64,000 nucleotides of DNA. Origin: Ahniella affigens. Lineage in GTDB: Bacteria; Pseudomonadota; Gammaproteobacteria; Xanthomonadales; Ahniellaceae. Where the stretch lies: the NCBI RefSeq assembly GCF_003015185.1, contig NZ_CP027860.1:310001-374000 (forward strand), in the 5' to 3' direction. Both the position numbers and the translations under genes were made by a program. Below the pieces are notes generated by a model. It searched no databases. It was given only the letters and a program-made list of their open reading frames with translations, and was not told the origin of the DNA. The stretch's first letter is position 1; each line of letters opens with the position of its first letter. Of this stretch, positions 34,981 to 44,550 are shown piece by piece.

Positions 34981-37644
34981 TCAGATTGCCGCAGCAGCAA
35001 AGTCAAAATCCAGACTTTGCGTGGCTTGTTGGACGAAATCGCCCTGAATGTAGTCCACCCCGGTACTCCACAGAGCGGCCGCACACTGCGCGTCCTCGAC
35101 CTGTGGCGCAATGATGCGGATCCCGCGTTCCCGCACATGGGTGATGGTTTGGCGCAGTTCGGCCCGGATCGCGGGCGTCTGGCCCTCGGGCGACGTGTAC
35201 TTGTGGGAGAGTTTGATGAATTCCACTGGCACATGTTGCAGCAGTTGGAAGTTGCTCATCGTTGACTCAAACGTGTTGAGGCAGAGCTTGACCCCGATGG
35301 TGCGCATCGCCTCGGTAAATGCCGTGACTTGGCGCACGCGGGCTGCGGCATCAGAGGTTTTCAGCTCGAGTACGAGACAGGCGGGATTGACCTGGCGTGC
35401 TTCAATCTGGGATTTCAGCCACGATGGCCGCTGCGGGTCGTTGATGCAATCGATCGACTGATGGGCAAACAGCCGAATGGGGTGATTCTCGCGGGCGCGG
35501 TCGGCAATCACCATCAGGCACCGGGTCAGCGTCCAGCGATCCAGACCATGGATCAGGCCGTTGCGCTCGGCCATGGGCACAATGACGCCGGCCGAATACA
35601 TCCGGCCGCCATCGGCGCGCAATCGCGCGAAAGCCTGAAACTGCTCCTCACCCGCACCGCGCAGCGACGCGACGGGCTGGAACAGCAATTGCAATTGGTC
35701 GTTGCGGATGGCCTCGCGGAGCAACTCGGCCACCTCCGCCTCTTCGCTGCCGCCGGTTTTGGTGACCGTGGTCTGAAACAGCGCGACGCGCTGATCCGGG
35801 CTCTTGCGGGCCAGTGCGCACGCACGCTCAGCGGCGTTCAGCATGGCTCCCGCTTCGCCAAAGTTTTGATGGAAGCTGGCGATACCAATGCTCAGCGCAA
35901 CGTTGGTGCTGCGGTCGCCCACCTCGAAAATGTGTTTGTCCACCGTTTGCCGTATTTTGGTCGCGGCAGCCAGCATGTCATTCTCGTCCTGCTCGTGGAT
36001 CAGCGCAAAGAACGTGGTGTCGCCATACCGGGCCAGATAGTCCCGGCCCGGAAACAGTCCGACCAGAAAGGCGCTGACTTGCTTCATCAGATCATCGAAG
36101 CCGGTCAGGCCCAACTTGTCGCGAATACCGGTTGCCCCTTCGACGAGCAGGAACATCACGCCACCGGGTTGTAGACGCGCTTCGTCACCGGAAACGATCT
36201 CGGTCAGTTTGTCGATGACAAACGAGCGCTCGCTCAAGCCCTGCGCATCTTCCCGTTTGGCGTTGACGACCACGGGCTGCCGCTTGGCCGTGCCGCGTGC
36301 GCGCCGGACGCGGTTGGTCACCGCCGAGATGAGGTGTTTGGGCCGGATCGGCTTTTCCAGATAGTCGTCGCCGCCAACACTCAGGGCGTCGAAGCGTTTT
36401 TCCTCGTCGTGCTCGCCCGATAGAAACACAATTGGGACTTGATGAAAGCCCTCGCGCTCGCGGATCAAGGTGGTCAGCTCCAGGCCGTCGCACCCGGGCA
36501 TGTACAGGTCGATCAGGATCAGTTCGGGGTCGAATGGCTGCAACTCTTCGAGTGCGCTCAATGGATCCATGACCGCCCGGGTCTCCATGCCGGCCTTGCG
36601 CAGAATCGATTCGGCAAAGAGCGCCTGCGAGCGATCGTCCTCAATGATCAGAACCCGGAACGGCTGGGTGGCGTCGTTGTCGATCAGTTCCTGAATGCGC
36701 GCGAACGCATCGTTGGCGGACGCCGGCAGCACAATGAACGCGTCCACGCCCGCGCGCATGGCCCTAAGGCGGGTGGCAATGTCATTCGACTCAGTGAAGA
36801 CCACAAAGCTGATTTTTTGCGAAGACCGGGCGCGGGCGAGGCGCAAGGTGTCGCCAATCCGGTCAATGGCCTCGATGAACGCGGCATCGACGATGACCAT
36901 CGCGGGCGTGAGCGCGCCGATCACTTCGATCAGTTCTTCGGCATCCTCGACGGGCTCCAGAGGCAGGCGCCCCTGCTGCAAGCGCTGGTCGATCTCCTTG
37001 GCGAGCGGGTTGCCGTCGGACAAATGGTAGACCGAGCGATCGGTGGCCGGAGTCGGCGCTGGGCGCACGGGTTCGGCCGGTTTGGCTTCCAGACGGGTCG
37101 GCGGGACAAATGTGGTGACGGCCGCCCGGGTCGGCGTCTCGATTGCAACGGGGGCCGGCGCCAGTTTGGCCGGTTCGACAACCGCTGGGACGTCGACATG
37201 TGCCGATGTCCAGCGTTGCCAGTAGTTGGCCGGCGGCGTGACCAGCAGTGGCACGTGCGACTTGACCGCCGCGGCGCGCGTGCTCACAGCCTGCTTGTTG
37301 GTCAGTTCAGACGAGTCTTTGCTGACAAAGCGGTTCATCTGCCCGAGGTGCAGGCTGAATTTCTCAGCGCAGGCGGCATCGGGCAGGGTGACCTGCTCGA
37401 TATTCGGTGCCAGATTGAGTTCCATGGCAAAGAGCAGTTCCGCCAATTCCACAAGGCCATAACGACCCGCAGCGCCAGCCAGCGTCTGGATTTCCTGAAA
37501 CAGTACATTTAACGCATTGATGTCCCAGCCGCCCATGAGCAGCCGTCGGCCGCGTTTGCCGAGAGCTTCTAGGCGCTTGGGCAGAAACTTCAAGAACGCC
37601 TGTTTGTGTTCAGCATTGACTGGTGTTTCTTCCGCGCGGAGCAT
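34981..37644 (-). CDS. Receiver protein with degenerate GGDEF and EAL domains (c-di-GMP effector-like)
   Basis: An 887-residue soluble protein. Residues 15-105 look like an Hpt module, but the acceptor His is replaced by Gln53 (QTLAGAAG). A degenerate receiver (about 225-325) precedes a canonical one (VLIIEDDRSQ, acceptor Asp379 in LIDLYMPGCDG, LEKPIRPKH). The GGDEF site is YGDTTF (540-545) and the EAL position is FARL (672-675), so neither cyclase nor phosphodiesterase activity is expected; a nucleotide-binding or scaffold role, as in FimX-like proteins, is more likely. ATG at 37642-37644 has AGGGG upstream; the frame is open to 37716. Same strand as, and upstream of, the hybrid kinase. Confidence 0.85.
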   Translation of the reverse strand: MLRAEETPVNAEHKQAFLKFLPKRLEALGKRGRRLLMGGWDINALNVLFQEIQTLAGAAGRYGLVELAELLFAMELNLAPNIEQVTLPDAACAEKFSLHLGQMNRFVSKDSSELTNKQAVSTRAAAVKSHVPLLVTPPANYWQRWTSAHVDVPAVVEPAKLAPAPVAIETPTRAAVTTFVPPTRLEAKPAEPVRPAPTPATDRSVYHLSDGNPLAKEIDQRLQQGRLPLEPVEDAEELIEVIGALTPAMVIVDAAFIEAIDRIGDTLRLARARSSQKISFVVFTESNDIATRLRAMRAGVDAFIVLPASANDAFARIQELIDNDATQPFRVLIIEDDRSQALFAESILRKAGMETRAVMDPLSALEELQPFDPELILIDLYMPGCDGLELTTLIREREGFHQVPIVFLSGEHDEEKRFDALSVGGDDYLEKPIRPKHLISAVTNRVRRARGTAKRQPVVVNAKREDAQGLSERSFVIDKLTEIVSGDEARLQPGGVMFLLVEGATGIRDKLGLTGFDDLMKQVSAFLVGLFPGRDYLARYGDTTFFALIHEQDENDMLAAATKIRQTVDKHIFEVGDRSTNVALSIGIASFHQNFGEAGAMLNAAERACALARKSPDQRVALFQTTVTKTGGSEEAEVAELLREAIRNDQLQLLFQPVASLRGAGEEQFQAFARLRADGGRMYSAGVIVPMAERNGLIHGLDRWTLTRCLMVIADRARENHPIRLFAHQSIDCINDPQRPSWLKSQIEARQVNPACLVLELKTSDAAARVRQVTAFTEAMRTIGVKLCLNTFESTMSNFQLLQHVPVEFIKLSHKYTSPEGQTPAIRAELRQTITHVRERGIRIIAPQVEDAQCAAALWSTGVDYIQGDFVQQATQSLDFDFAAAAI

Positions 37645-37750
37645 CGTGCTCGACCCCTGGACCTGGGGCCTGACTATAGCAAGAGCGGCCGGGACAATAA
37701 TCCGGGGCTGCGTCACAGCACGTTACGGACTGCGGCGTTCAGGTGCGACC

Positions 37751-38179
37751 TCAGAACGGCCGGACCACCACCAGAATCACCACCCCGATCAGAATGAGGG
37801 CGGGCATTTCGTTGTAGATTCTGAGCCACCGACCCGATCGGCTAAAGCGGCGTTCGGCAAACTGACGGGCAAATACCATCAGGCTGCCATGGTACGCGAT
37901 CAACAAGGCAACCAGCGTGAGCTTGGCATGCAACCAACCTTGGCGCATGAAGTCCGGGCTGACTTGAATCCAACGGAACAACGACCATAGCCCGAAGACC
38001 AGCGCCAGTATGCCGCCAATATGCGTGATGCCAAGCAGGCGCCGCTCCATGACGACAAAGCGCGCATGCTCAGCTTCTGAGCTCGCCATTTGGTGGTAAA
38101 TGAACAGCCGCGGCAGGTAGAACAGACCGGCGAACCAGGCCACCACGAAGATGATGTGAAACGCTTTGATATAGGCCAT
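37751..38179 (-). CDS. hemJ: Protoporphyrinogen oxidase HemJ
   Basis: A 142-residue membrane protein of the HemJ/UPF0093 family, which oxidises protoporphyrinogen IX to protoporphyrin IX in haem synthesis. It has four helices and the family marks: AFHIIFVVAWFAGLFYLPRLFIYH at the start, with the conserved His residues, and GWLHAKLTLVALLIAYHG in the third helix. The gene follows the DUF4126 gene by 6 bases and should be cotranscribed. Confidence 0.92.
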   Translation of the reverse strand: MAYIKAFHIIFVVAWFAGLFYLPRLFIYHQMASSEAEHARFVVMERRLLGITHIGGILALVFGLWSLFRWIQVSPDFMRQGWLHAKLTLVALLIAYHGSLMVFARQFAERRFSRSGRWLRIYNEMPALILIGVVILVVVRPF

Positions 38180-38185
38180 GAAGCG

Positions 38186-38788
38186 TCAGGCCGGGCGCAA
38201 ATTGCTGCTGGTGCCGAACAGACGCACCAGCAGACTCTTTGCCGCCCAGACCAGCAGCACCAGAAACACGGCGAACATCACCAACAGCGCAAACGACAGA
38301 AACGGATACGCAAAGACCAGCGCCAAACCAGACGCGCTGACAAGATCCTCTGTGCTCGAAACTGCCGCGTTGCTGACTGGTTCTGGCGAGTGGTTGACCA
38401 ATGCGCGTGTGCCGGACTTCAGGCCGTGCGCAAGCAGCGCCACGGCGCCGCCAGTGACCATTCCGGCGGTGCTGAGTTCTTGGCCGTCTGACAACGCAAG
38501 GCCGCCGACAAAAGCGCCGCCGGGAATGCGAACCAATGTGTGAATCAGGTCCCAGATCGAATCGACGCCGGGGAGTTTATCGGCCATGAACTCGATGCCA
38601 GCCATCGCGAGACAAAGCCCCAAGATCCAGGGCGAGGTCACCGCCTGCATGGATTCCGGAATCGGCATCCAGCCCATCAGGCCGGCGATCCCCACGCCAA
38701 ACACGGTGAGATACACCCGCATCCCGGCGAGCCAGGCCAGCGTAATGCCCAATGCCAAGGCGGTGGTTGGACTCACGTACTCATTCAT
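38186..38788 (-). CDS. DUF4126 membrane protein
   Basis: A 200-residue membrane protein with several helices. TALALGITLAWLAGMRVYLTVF, then FMADKLPGVDSIWDLIHTLVRIPGG in a loop, and a Gly-rich GMVTGGAVALLAHGLKSGTRA helix are typical of DUF4126. The function is unknown. It is first in a two-gene unit with hemJ. Confidence 0.82.
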   Translation of the reverse strand: MNEYVSPTTALALGITLAWLAGMRVYLTVFGVGIAGLMGWMPIPESMQAVTSPWILGLCLAMAGIEFMADKLPGVDSIWDLIHTLVRIPGGAFVGGLALSDGQELSTAGMVTGGAVALLAHGLKSGTRALVNHSPEPVSNAAVSSTEDLVSASGLALVFAYPFLSFALLVMFAVFLVLLVWAAKSLLVRLFGTSSNLRPA

Positions 38789-39179
38789 GACTCGACTCCT
38801 GCTGCGCTGGCGATGCCAGCTGACGAACCCGGCTCGTCAGGCCCGGCGGCGGCACCGATTGCGGTTGCCACACGGTCCTGCGATCGACCGGAACGTTATC
38901 AGATTCACGTTCGGTGCAACTGAATCGAGGGCATCAAGACCCAGTGATTCACGCATCTTTGGCAGGATGGTCAGTGGAACGTGCGCGCGCCGCGTGTCCC
39001 AATCGGGCCAAATCTCGCAGCAGTTCACAGTAAACATTGCAAGTAAGAGGCAACTTCTTGATTCCAGTGCCAATGCCTTGAGCGCGGCTTTTCACGTCAC
39101 AAAAAACCAGCGGGAAAGCCGCAAGCGCGCGATTTTCTTGCGTTATGATTCGTCTCCGCAGGGATACTACAAGCTGGCC
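38789..39179. other. Non-coding region upstream of fis
   Basis: About 390 bases between divergent genes, with no credible gene. TATGAT at 39144-39149, followed by CGTCTCC, is a possible fis -10, 31 bases before the ATG; no -35 is clear. Fis promoters are usually under growth-rate control, which cannot be judged from this alone. Confidence 0.4.
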
Positions 39180-39446
39180 ATGACGACGCCTTCGCATCGA
39201 CTCGAAACTTCCGAATTCAGTACCGCACCCGTGCTCCGCGAATGCGTCGCGAAGGCGGTGCGCCGCTACCTCGCGCAAGCGGGCGACGAAGTCGCTGAAG
39301 ACCTTTATCGTCTCGTGATGCGTGAAGTGGAAGGCCCTTTGTTTCAGGAAGTGCTCAAGCACTTTGAAGGCAATCTGACCCAGTCCGCGGCGACCCTCGG
39401 GATCTCGCGTGCCACCCTTCGAAAGAAGCTCGAAGAATTGGGCTGA
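39180..39446 (+). CDS. fis: Fis nucleoid-associated protein
   Basis: An 88-residue Fis-family protein. The C-terminal helix-turn-helix LFQEVLKHFEGNLTQSAATLGISRATLRKKL is nearly canonical, and the length fits Fis (about 98 in E. coli). It shapes DNA and adjusts transcription of growth genes. The ATG at 39180 was chosen to give a Fis-length product; the frame is open much further upstream without homology. It precedes purH by 200 bases instead of following dusB as in enteric bacteria. Confidence 0.9.
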   Translation: MTTPSHRLETSEFSTAPVLRECVAKAVRRYLAQAGDEVAEDLYRLVMREVEGPLFQEVLKHFEGNLTQSAATLGISRATLRKKLEELG

Positions 39447-39610
39447 GCGCTCGCGGTTGTGGCCTGCCTCATGACGCGCGGCACATTTCAAGCCGCCGCT
39501 GAAAGGCATTGGCGCACAGTTGGTTCGGCACCACGTGCCACTTCATGCCAAGTCGCGGCGTCTTTGATTCGCCATCAGCGGAACTGCCCGGGGCTCGTCG
39601 GCCTGGCCGC

Positions 39611-39616
39611 TATAAT
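39611..39616 (+). promoter_or_regulatory. Possible purH -10 element
   Basis: A perfect TATAAT lies 31 bases before the purH ATG. The -35 region is poor, so activity is uncertain. Confidence 0.35.
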
Positions 39617-39646
39617 GTCGGGCTTTCCGGCTAGTGGGTGACCGCC

Positions 39647-41206
39647 ATGAGTGATCTGATCGTTCCGCGCCGTGCGCTCTTGTCTGTTTCGGACAAGACC
39701 GGCCTTGTTGAACTCGCGCGGGCGCTGGTGGCCCAAGGCGTGCATCTGTTGTCCACGGGCGGTAGTGCCAAAGCGCTGCGCGATGCCGGCTTGCCGGTCG
39801 AAGACGTGGCCGCCTACACCGGTTCGCCTGAGATCATGGATGGTCGCGTCAAGACGCTGCACCCGAAGGTCCACGGTGCGCTGCTTGGCAGACTGCCAAT
39901 GGATGCGCCCGTCATGGCCGAGTTCGGCATCGAGCCGATCGATTTGTTGGTGGTCAACCTCTATCCGTTTGCCGCCACGATTGCGAAGCCTGACGTCAGT
40001 GAGGCCGATGCGGTTGAGAACATCGATATCGGTGGTCCCGCCATGCTGCGTGCGGCGGCGAAGAACCATGATCGTCTGACGGTGTTGTGTGATCCGAGTG
40101 ACTACGCCGACTACCTGCAGGCCTTGGCCCAGGGTGGGATCTCGTTTCCAGCCCGTCGTCGCCTTGCGGCCAAAGTGTACGCGCACACGGCACGTTACGA
40201 CGGCATGATTGCCGAGTGGCTCGGTGCGCGAGACGATGCCGAACCAGGCTATGCACCCACCCTGCACCTCTCGTTGCAGCGCCAGAGTGTGCTCCGGTAT
40301 GGCGAGAATCCGCATCAGCGTGGCGCCCTGTACGTCGAGGCCGATGCGCCCGGCGATGTCGTCGCCCGCGCCGAAGTACTTGGCGGCAAGGAGCTCTCGT
40401 ACAACAACCTGGCGGACGCCGAAGCGGCACTGGAATGCGTGAAGCAGTTTCCGGGCCCGGCGGCGGTCATCGTCAAGCATGCGAATCCGTGCGGTGTGGC
40501 CGAGGGCGCGCACATTTTGCAGGCCTATGATCTTGCTTACGCAACGGATCCAGTATCAGCATTTGGCGGCATCATCGCATTCAACCGTAGTCTCGATGGC
40601 GCGACCGCCGCCGAGATCATCAAGCGCCAGTTCGTCGAAGTGGTGATTGCGCCAGACATCGAGGTCGAAGCGCGCGCGGCGTTGGCGACGAAGCCCAATG
40701 TGCGCGTGCTCCGCACTGGCCCGTTTCAGAGCAGCCCGCCAACGCGCGACTACAAGCGCATTCGCGGCGGCTTGCTCGTGCAGGATCTCGATACCGACGC
40801 GTTGACAGTGGCCGACTTGAAGGTGGTCAGCAAGCGTGCACCGAGTGCCGAGGAGTTGGACGATTTGCTGTTTGCTTGGAAGGTGGCATTTTTCGTGAAG
40901 TCCAATGCGATTGTGTACGCCCGCAACCGGCGAACCATTGGCGTCGGTGCCGGGCAGATGAGTCGCGTTGTCAGCGCCAAGATTGCCGCGCTGAAAGCCG
41001 AAGAGGCAGGCTTGCAAGTGGCTGGCTCGGTCATGGCGTCCGACGCATTCTTCCCGTTTCGGGACGGTATCGATGCCGCAGCGGCTGCTGGCATTCGCGC
41101 GGTGATTCAGCCCGGGGGCTCCATGCGCGATAAGGAAGTGATCGCAGCGGCCGATGAGCACGGTATGGCGATGGTCTTTACGGGTCGCCGGCATTTCCGG
41201 CACTGA
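39647..41206 (+). CDS. purH: Bifunctional AICAR transformylase/IMP cyclohydrolase
   Basis: A 519-residue enzyme of the last two steps of IMP synthesis. The N-terminal cyclohydrolase part has [30 protein letters not shown] and [17 protein letters not shown]; the C-terminal formyltransferase part has [35 protein letters not shown] and [10 protein letters not shown]. The ATG at 39647 starts at the family's usual point; an in-frame GTG lies 9 bases earlier. Downstream purD, often next, is missing here. Confidence 0.96.
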   Translation: MSDLIVPRRALLSVSDKTGLVELARALVAQGVHLLSTGGSAKALRDAGLPVEDVAAYTGSPEIMDGRVKTLHPKVHGALLGRLPMDAPVMAEFGIEPIDLLVVNLYPFAATIAKPDVSEADAVENIDIGGPAMLRAAAKNHDRLTVLCDPSDYADYLQALAQGGISFPARRRLAAKVYAHTARYDGMIAEWLGARDDAEPGYAPTLHLSLQRQSVLRYGENPHQRGALYVEADAPGDVVARAEVLGGKELSYNNLADAEAALECVKQFPGPAAVIVKHANPCGVAEGAHILQAYDLAYATDPVSAFGGIIAFNRSLDGATAAEIIKRQFVEVVIAPDIEVEARAALATKPNVRVLRTGPFQSSPPTRDYKRIRGGLLVQDLDTDALTVADLKVVSKRAPSAEELDDLLFAWKVAFFVKSNAIVYARNRRTIGVGAGQMSRVVSAKIAALKAEEAGLQVAGSVMASDAFFPFRDGIDAAAAAGIRAVIQPGGSMRDKEVIAAADEHGMAMVFTGRRHFRH

Positions 41207-41218
41207 GCGGCGCTGAAA

Positions 41219-41237
41219 CCGCCATATCTGATGGCGG
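41219..41237 (+). terminator. Hairpin after purH
   Basis: A 7-bp stem CCGCCAT/ATGGCGG with loop ATCTG, 13 bases past the stop; there is no T-tract, so it is a weak candidate. Confidence 0.4.
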
Positions 41238-41429
41238 CTCGGACCAAACCCGGCCGGATTCAGGCGGACTGGCCGGGAAGCAGGAGGCAGGCGGGGAAGC
41301 GGCTCCCGCCGAAAGTGCTCAAGAAATCAACAGAGTAGGCGTGATTTGCGGATTTCTGAGCGGTTTTGGCGCAACGGTGACCATGGCGCCTTTGCCTGAA
41401 ATTCGGCTCATGACTTTTTACGGGACGCC

Positions 41430-41459
41430 TTGACCGCAAGTGGCTTGGGTCGATACGAT
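41430..41459 (+). promoter_or_regulatory. Promoter of the PsrA-like/beta-oxidation operon
   Basis: TTGACC (41430-41435), an 18-bp spacer, and TACGAT (41454-41459), about 39 bases before the TTG start codon. The operator starts three bases after the -10. Confidence 0.5.
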
Positions 41460-41461
41460 TA

Positions 41462-41473
41462 AAACGTTCGTTT
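41462..41473 (+). promoter_or_regulatory. PsrA-type palindromic operator
   Basis: AAAC-GTTC-GTTT, a perfect palindrome except for its centre, flanked by A and G. The published PsrA consensus of Pseudomonas is (G/C)AAAC-N2-4-GTTT(G/C). Its place directly after the -10 fits autorepression by the TetR protein encoded next. Confidence 0.6.
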
Positions 41474-41497
41474 GATACAGTCCAAAAGGGACCCGCC

Positions 41498-42118
41498 TTG
41501 AGCAATCCGCATTTTTCGACCAAGGAGCGCATCCTGAGCGCTGCCGAGGATTTGTTCGCGCGCTCCGGCTTCGCCGGTGCCTCGCTCCGTCAGGTCACTG
41601 CGTCAGCCAATGTCAATCTGGCGGCCGTCAACTATCACTTCGGTTCCAAAGAAAACCTCATCAATGAGCTGTTCAAGCGGCGCCTGGATGAGCTCACGGC
41701 CGAACGCACCAAGTCCTTGAACAAGGCGCTGGCGACCAAGCCCGTGAGCCTGGAGTCAATTCTCGAGGCCTTTGTTGCGCCGGCGTTGCATCTTGCTTCG
41801 GACCGCGGGGGTGGACAAAGCTTCGTGCGCCTCTTGGCCCGTGCATTTGCCGAGCAGGATCAGCGGCTGCGCCGATTCGTATCCGACAACTATGGCCATG
41901 TGCTGAAGGAATTCGCCAAGGCCATCCACCAATTCGTACCCGAGCTGCAGAAGGAAGACCTGTACTGGCGGCTCGACTTTGTCAGCGGCGCGCTGACGTA
42001 CGCCATGAGCGATTTCGGCATGATCAAGAAGCCGCCGACGCTGACCGAAGAACAGCACCGTGCCAATGCCGCGAAGCAGTTTGTGCGCTTTGCTGCGGCT
42101 GGTCTGCGCGCGCCCTGA
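41498..42118 (+). CDS. TetR-family regulator of fatty acid degradation (PsrA-like)
   Basis: A 206-residue TetR regulator. The N-terminus has TKERILSAAEDLFARSGFAGASLRQVTASANVNLAAVNYHFGSKENLI, a textbook TetR helix-turn-helix. The C-terminal region contains RRLDELTAERTKSLNKAL and a hydrophobic ligand pocket as in PsrA/FadR-like acyl-CoA sensors. Context supports this: its palindrome precedes it and beta-oxidation genes follow 24 bases later. It begins with TTG at 41498, with AAGGG upstream; no ATG is near. Long-chain acyl-CoA is the expected effector, by family inference. Confidence 0.85.
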   Translation: MSNPHFSTKERILSAAEDLFARSGFAGASLRQVTASANVNLAAVNYHFGSKENLINELFKRRLDELTAERTKSLNKALATKPVSLESILEAFVAPALHLASDRGGGQSFVRLLARAFAEQDQRLRRFVSDNYGHVLKEFAKAIHQFVPELQKEDLYWRLDFVSGALTYAMSDFGMIKKPPTLTEEQHRANAAKQFVRFAAAGLRAP

Positions 42119-42142
42119 TCCATCTTTACCTGGAACCATCCA

Positions 42143-44527
42143 ATGAGTGATATCAATCTGCGAGTTCGCCGAGTCGCCGTGCTCGGCGCCGGCGTCATGG
42201 GTGCGCAAATCGCTGCGCATCTGGCCAACGCCAGTGTGGAAGTGATTCTGTTCGACCTGCCAGCCAAAGAAGGCGATCCGAATGGCGTCGTGCAAAAGGC
42301 GCTGGCGAATTTGAGCAAGCTGTCGCCGTCGCCGCTGGCAACCAAGGGCAAGGCCGCCGAGATCCAGGCAGCGAACTATGAGCAGCATCTGCCGCTCTTG
42401 AAGCATTGCGATCTGGTCATCGAAGCCATTGCCGAACGCATGGACTGGAAGCACGACCTCTATCGCAAGATCGTGCCGCATCTGCGCGACGATGTGGTCC
42501 TCGCCACCAATACATCTGGCCTCAGTATCAATGCGCTCGCCGAAGCGCTGCCGCCCGAACGGCATGAGCGGTTCCTGGGTGTGCACTTTTTCAACCCGCC
42601 ACGCTACATGCATCTGTGCGAGCTGATTCCGATCCGCCGCACCGACCCGCGCATTGTCGAAGAACTCGAAGCATTTCTGACCACGGTGCTCGGCAAGGGC
42701 GTGGTGCGTGCGAAAGACACGCCGAACTTCATCGGCAACCGCATTGGCGTGTTCTCGATGCTCTCGGTGATGCATCACACCAAGCGCTTTAGTCTGAGTT
42801 TCGACGTGGTCGATGCCCTGACCGGTCCGGCAATCGGCCGTCCGAAAAGCGCCACGTACCGCACCGCGGATGTGGTGGGTCTTGACACCATGGCGCATGT
42901 CATCAAGACGATGGCCGATACCCTGCCAAACGATCCGTGGAAGGAGTTCTTCGTCGCCCCGGACTGGCTGAAGGGCCTGATCGAGAAAGGCGCATTGGGT
43001 CAGAAGGCCAAAGCTGGCATCTACATGAAGCAGGACAAGGATATTCTCGTCCTTGATCTGGCCACGCAGACCTACAAACCGCAGACTGGCAAAGTGTCGC
43101 CCGATGTCGAGGCGGCGCTCAGGATCAAAAACCCGGCCGAGCGCTTCCAGGCGCTGCGGGCGTCGGCAGATCCGCAGGCACAGTTCCTGTGGGCGTGCTT
43201 CCGCGATCTGTTCCACTACACTGCGTATCACCTGGAAGAAATCGCCGACAACGCCCGCGATGTCGACTTTGCGATCCGCTGGGGTTACGGCTGGATGCAT
43301 GGTCCGTTCGAAACTTGGCAGGCTGCTGGCTGGAAGACGATTGCCGCCGCTATAACGGCCGAAATCGCGGCTGGCGAAACGATGGTGGATGCGCCGTTGC
43401 CCAAGTGGGTGACTGACGGCAATCGCGCCGGCGTGCATGCCGCGCACGGCTCGTTTGCGCCGCGCGACAACACCTTCCGGTCGCGCAGCAAGGCGCCGGT
43501 TTACAAGCGCCAACTGTTCCCGGATCCGTTGATTGGCGAACTGCCACATCCGGGCGAAACCGTATTCGAAACGCCGGATGCCCGTTGCTGGCATCAGGGT
43601 GATGACATTGCGATTCTGTCATTCAAGACGAAGATGAACACGGTCAGCGCCGGTGTGCTCGACGCAGTCAATCGCGCGGTGGACGAGGCCGAGCGTCGTT
43701 TCAAAGGACTCGTGATCTGGCAGCATGGTGAGCCGTTCTCGGCGGGAGCTGATCTGACCGGCGCGATGGCCGCGCTGCAAGCAAACAAGATCGCCGATCT
43801 CGAAGCGATGGTCGATCGCTTCCAGCAAACGTCGATGCGCATCAAGTACTCGCTGGTGCCGGTGGTGGCTGCGGTCCGTGGCATGGCGCTTGGCGGCGGC
43901 TGTGAGTTCCAGATGCATTCGGCGCGCACCGTTGCAGCGCTCGAAAGCTATATTGGCCTCGTGGAAGCGGGCGTCGGCCTGCTGCCGGCTGGCGGTGGTC
44001 TGAAGGAATTGGCGTTGCGTGCGAATGCCGCGGCGCAGGCGTCGTCGAGTGGCGATGTCTTCCCGTTTCTGCAGAAGGTGTTCCAGACGGTGGCGATGGC
44101 TACGGTCTCGGGTTCTGCGCTCGAAGCGAAGGAGCTTGGTCTGCTGCGCCAGAGCGATGTCGTCGTGTTCAACCCGCACGAGCTGCTGTACGTCGCGAAG
44201 TCCGAAGCGAAGGCGCTTGCTGAGACTGGCTATCGTCCGCCCGCCACGGCGCGTGCGGTACCCGTCGCTGGCGATGTCGGCACTGCCACGTTGAAGATGA
44301 TGCTGGTCAACATGCTGGAAGGTCGCTTTGTGTCGCCGCACGACATGGAAATCGGCAGCCGCATTGCCGACACACTGTGTGGTGGCGACATCGAACGCGG
44401 TCAAACGGTCGACGAACAGTGGTTCCTCGATCTGGAGCTGAAGCATTTCGTGGCGTTGGCCCAGATGGCCAAGACCCAGGAACGCATCCAGCATACGCTG
44501 ACCACCGGCAAGCCGCTGCGCAACTAA
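42143..44527 (+). CDS. 3-hydroxyacyl-CoA dehydrogenase/enoyl-CoA hydratase (FadN-type order)
   Basis: A 794-residue bifunctional beta-oxidation enzyme. The dehydrogenase comes first: NAD loop VAVLGAGVMGAQIAAHLAN, and catalytic His in GVHFFNPP with Glu in CELIPI. The C-terminal third is an enoyl-CoA hydratase: oxyanion segment EPFSAGADLTG and both catalytic Glu residues, in GGGCEF and GLVEAGVGLLPAGGG. This order and length match Bacillus FadN rather than E. coli FadB, where hydratase comes first. It forms the central gene of a four-gene operon and hands its 3-ketoacyl-CoA to the thiolase encoded next. Confidence 0.92.
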   Translation: MSDINLRVRRVAVLGAGVMGAQIAAHLANASVEVILFDLPAKEGDPNGVVQKALANLSKLSPSPLATKGKAAEIQAANYEQHLPLLKHCDLVIEAIAERMDWKHDLYRKIVPHLRDDVVLATNTSGLSINALAEALPPERHERFLGVHFFNPPRYMHLCELIPIRRTDPRIVEELEAFLTTVLGKGVVRAKDTPNFIGNRIGVFSMLSVMHHTKRFSLSFDVVDALTGPAIGRPKSATYRTADVVGLDTMAHVIKTMADTLPNDPWKEFFVAPDWLKGLIEKGALGQKAKAGIYMKQDKDILVLDLATQTYKPQTGKVSPDVEAALRIKNPAERFQALRASADPQAQFLWACFRDLFHYTAYHLEEIADNARDVDFAIRWGYGWMHGPFETWQAAGWKTIAAAITAEIAAGETMVDAPLPKWVTDGNRAGVHAAHGSFAPRDNTFRSRSKAPVYKRQLFPDPLIGELPHPGETVFETPDARCWHQGDDIAILSFKTKMNTVSAGVLDAVNRAVDEAERRFKGLVIWQHGEPFSAGADLTGAMAALQANKIADLEAMVDRFQQTSMRIKYSLVPVVAAVRGMALGGGCEFQMHSARTVAALESYIGLVEAGVGLLPAGGGLKELALRANAAAQASSSGDVFPFLQKVFQTVAMATVSGSALEAKELGLLRQSDVVVFNPHELLYVAKSEAKALAETGYRPPATARAVPVAGDVGTATLKMMLVNMLEGRFVSPHDMEIGSRIADTLCGGDIERGQTVDEQWFLDLELKHFVALAQMAKTQERIQHTLTTGKPLRN

Positions 44528-44550
44528 TCGGCGACGAAGGAGATTCCTCA

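Noticed and set aside
41756-43594. A 612-codon minus-strand frame across the TetR and dehydrogenase genes
   Set aside because: It crosses two well-supported plus-strand genes and encodes nothing recognisable; antisense frame typical of GC-rich DNA.
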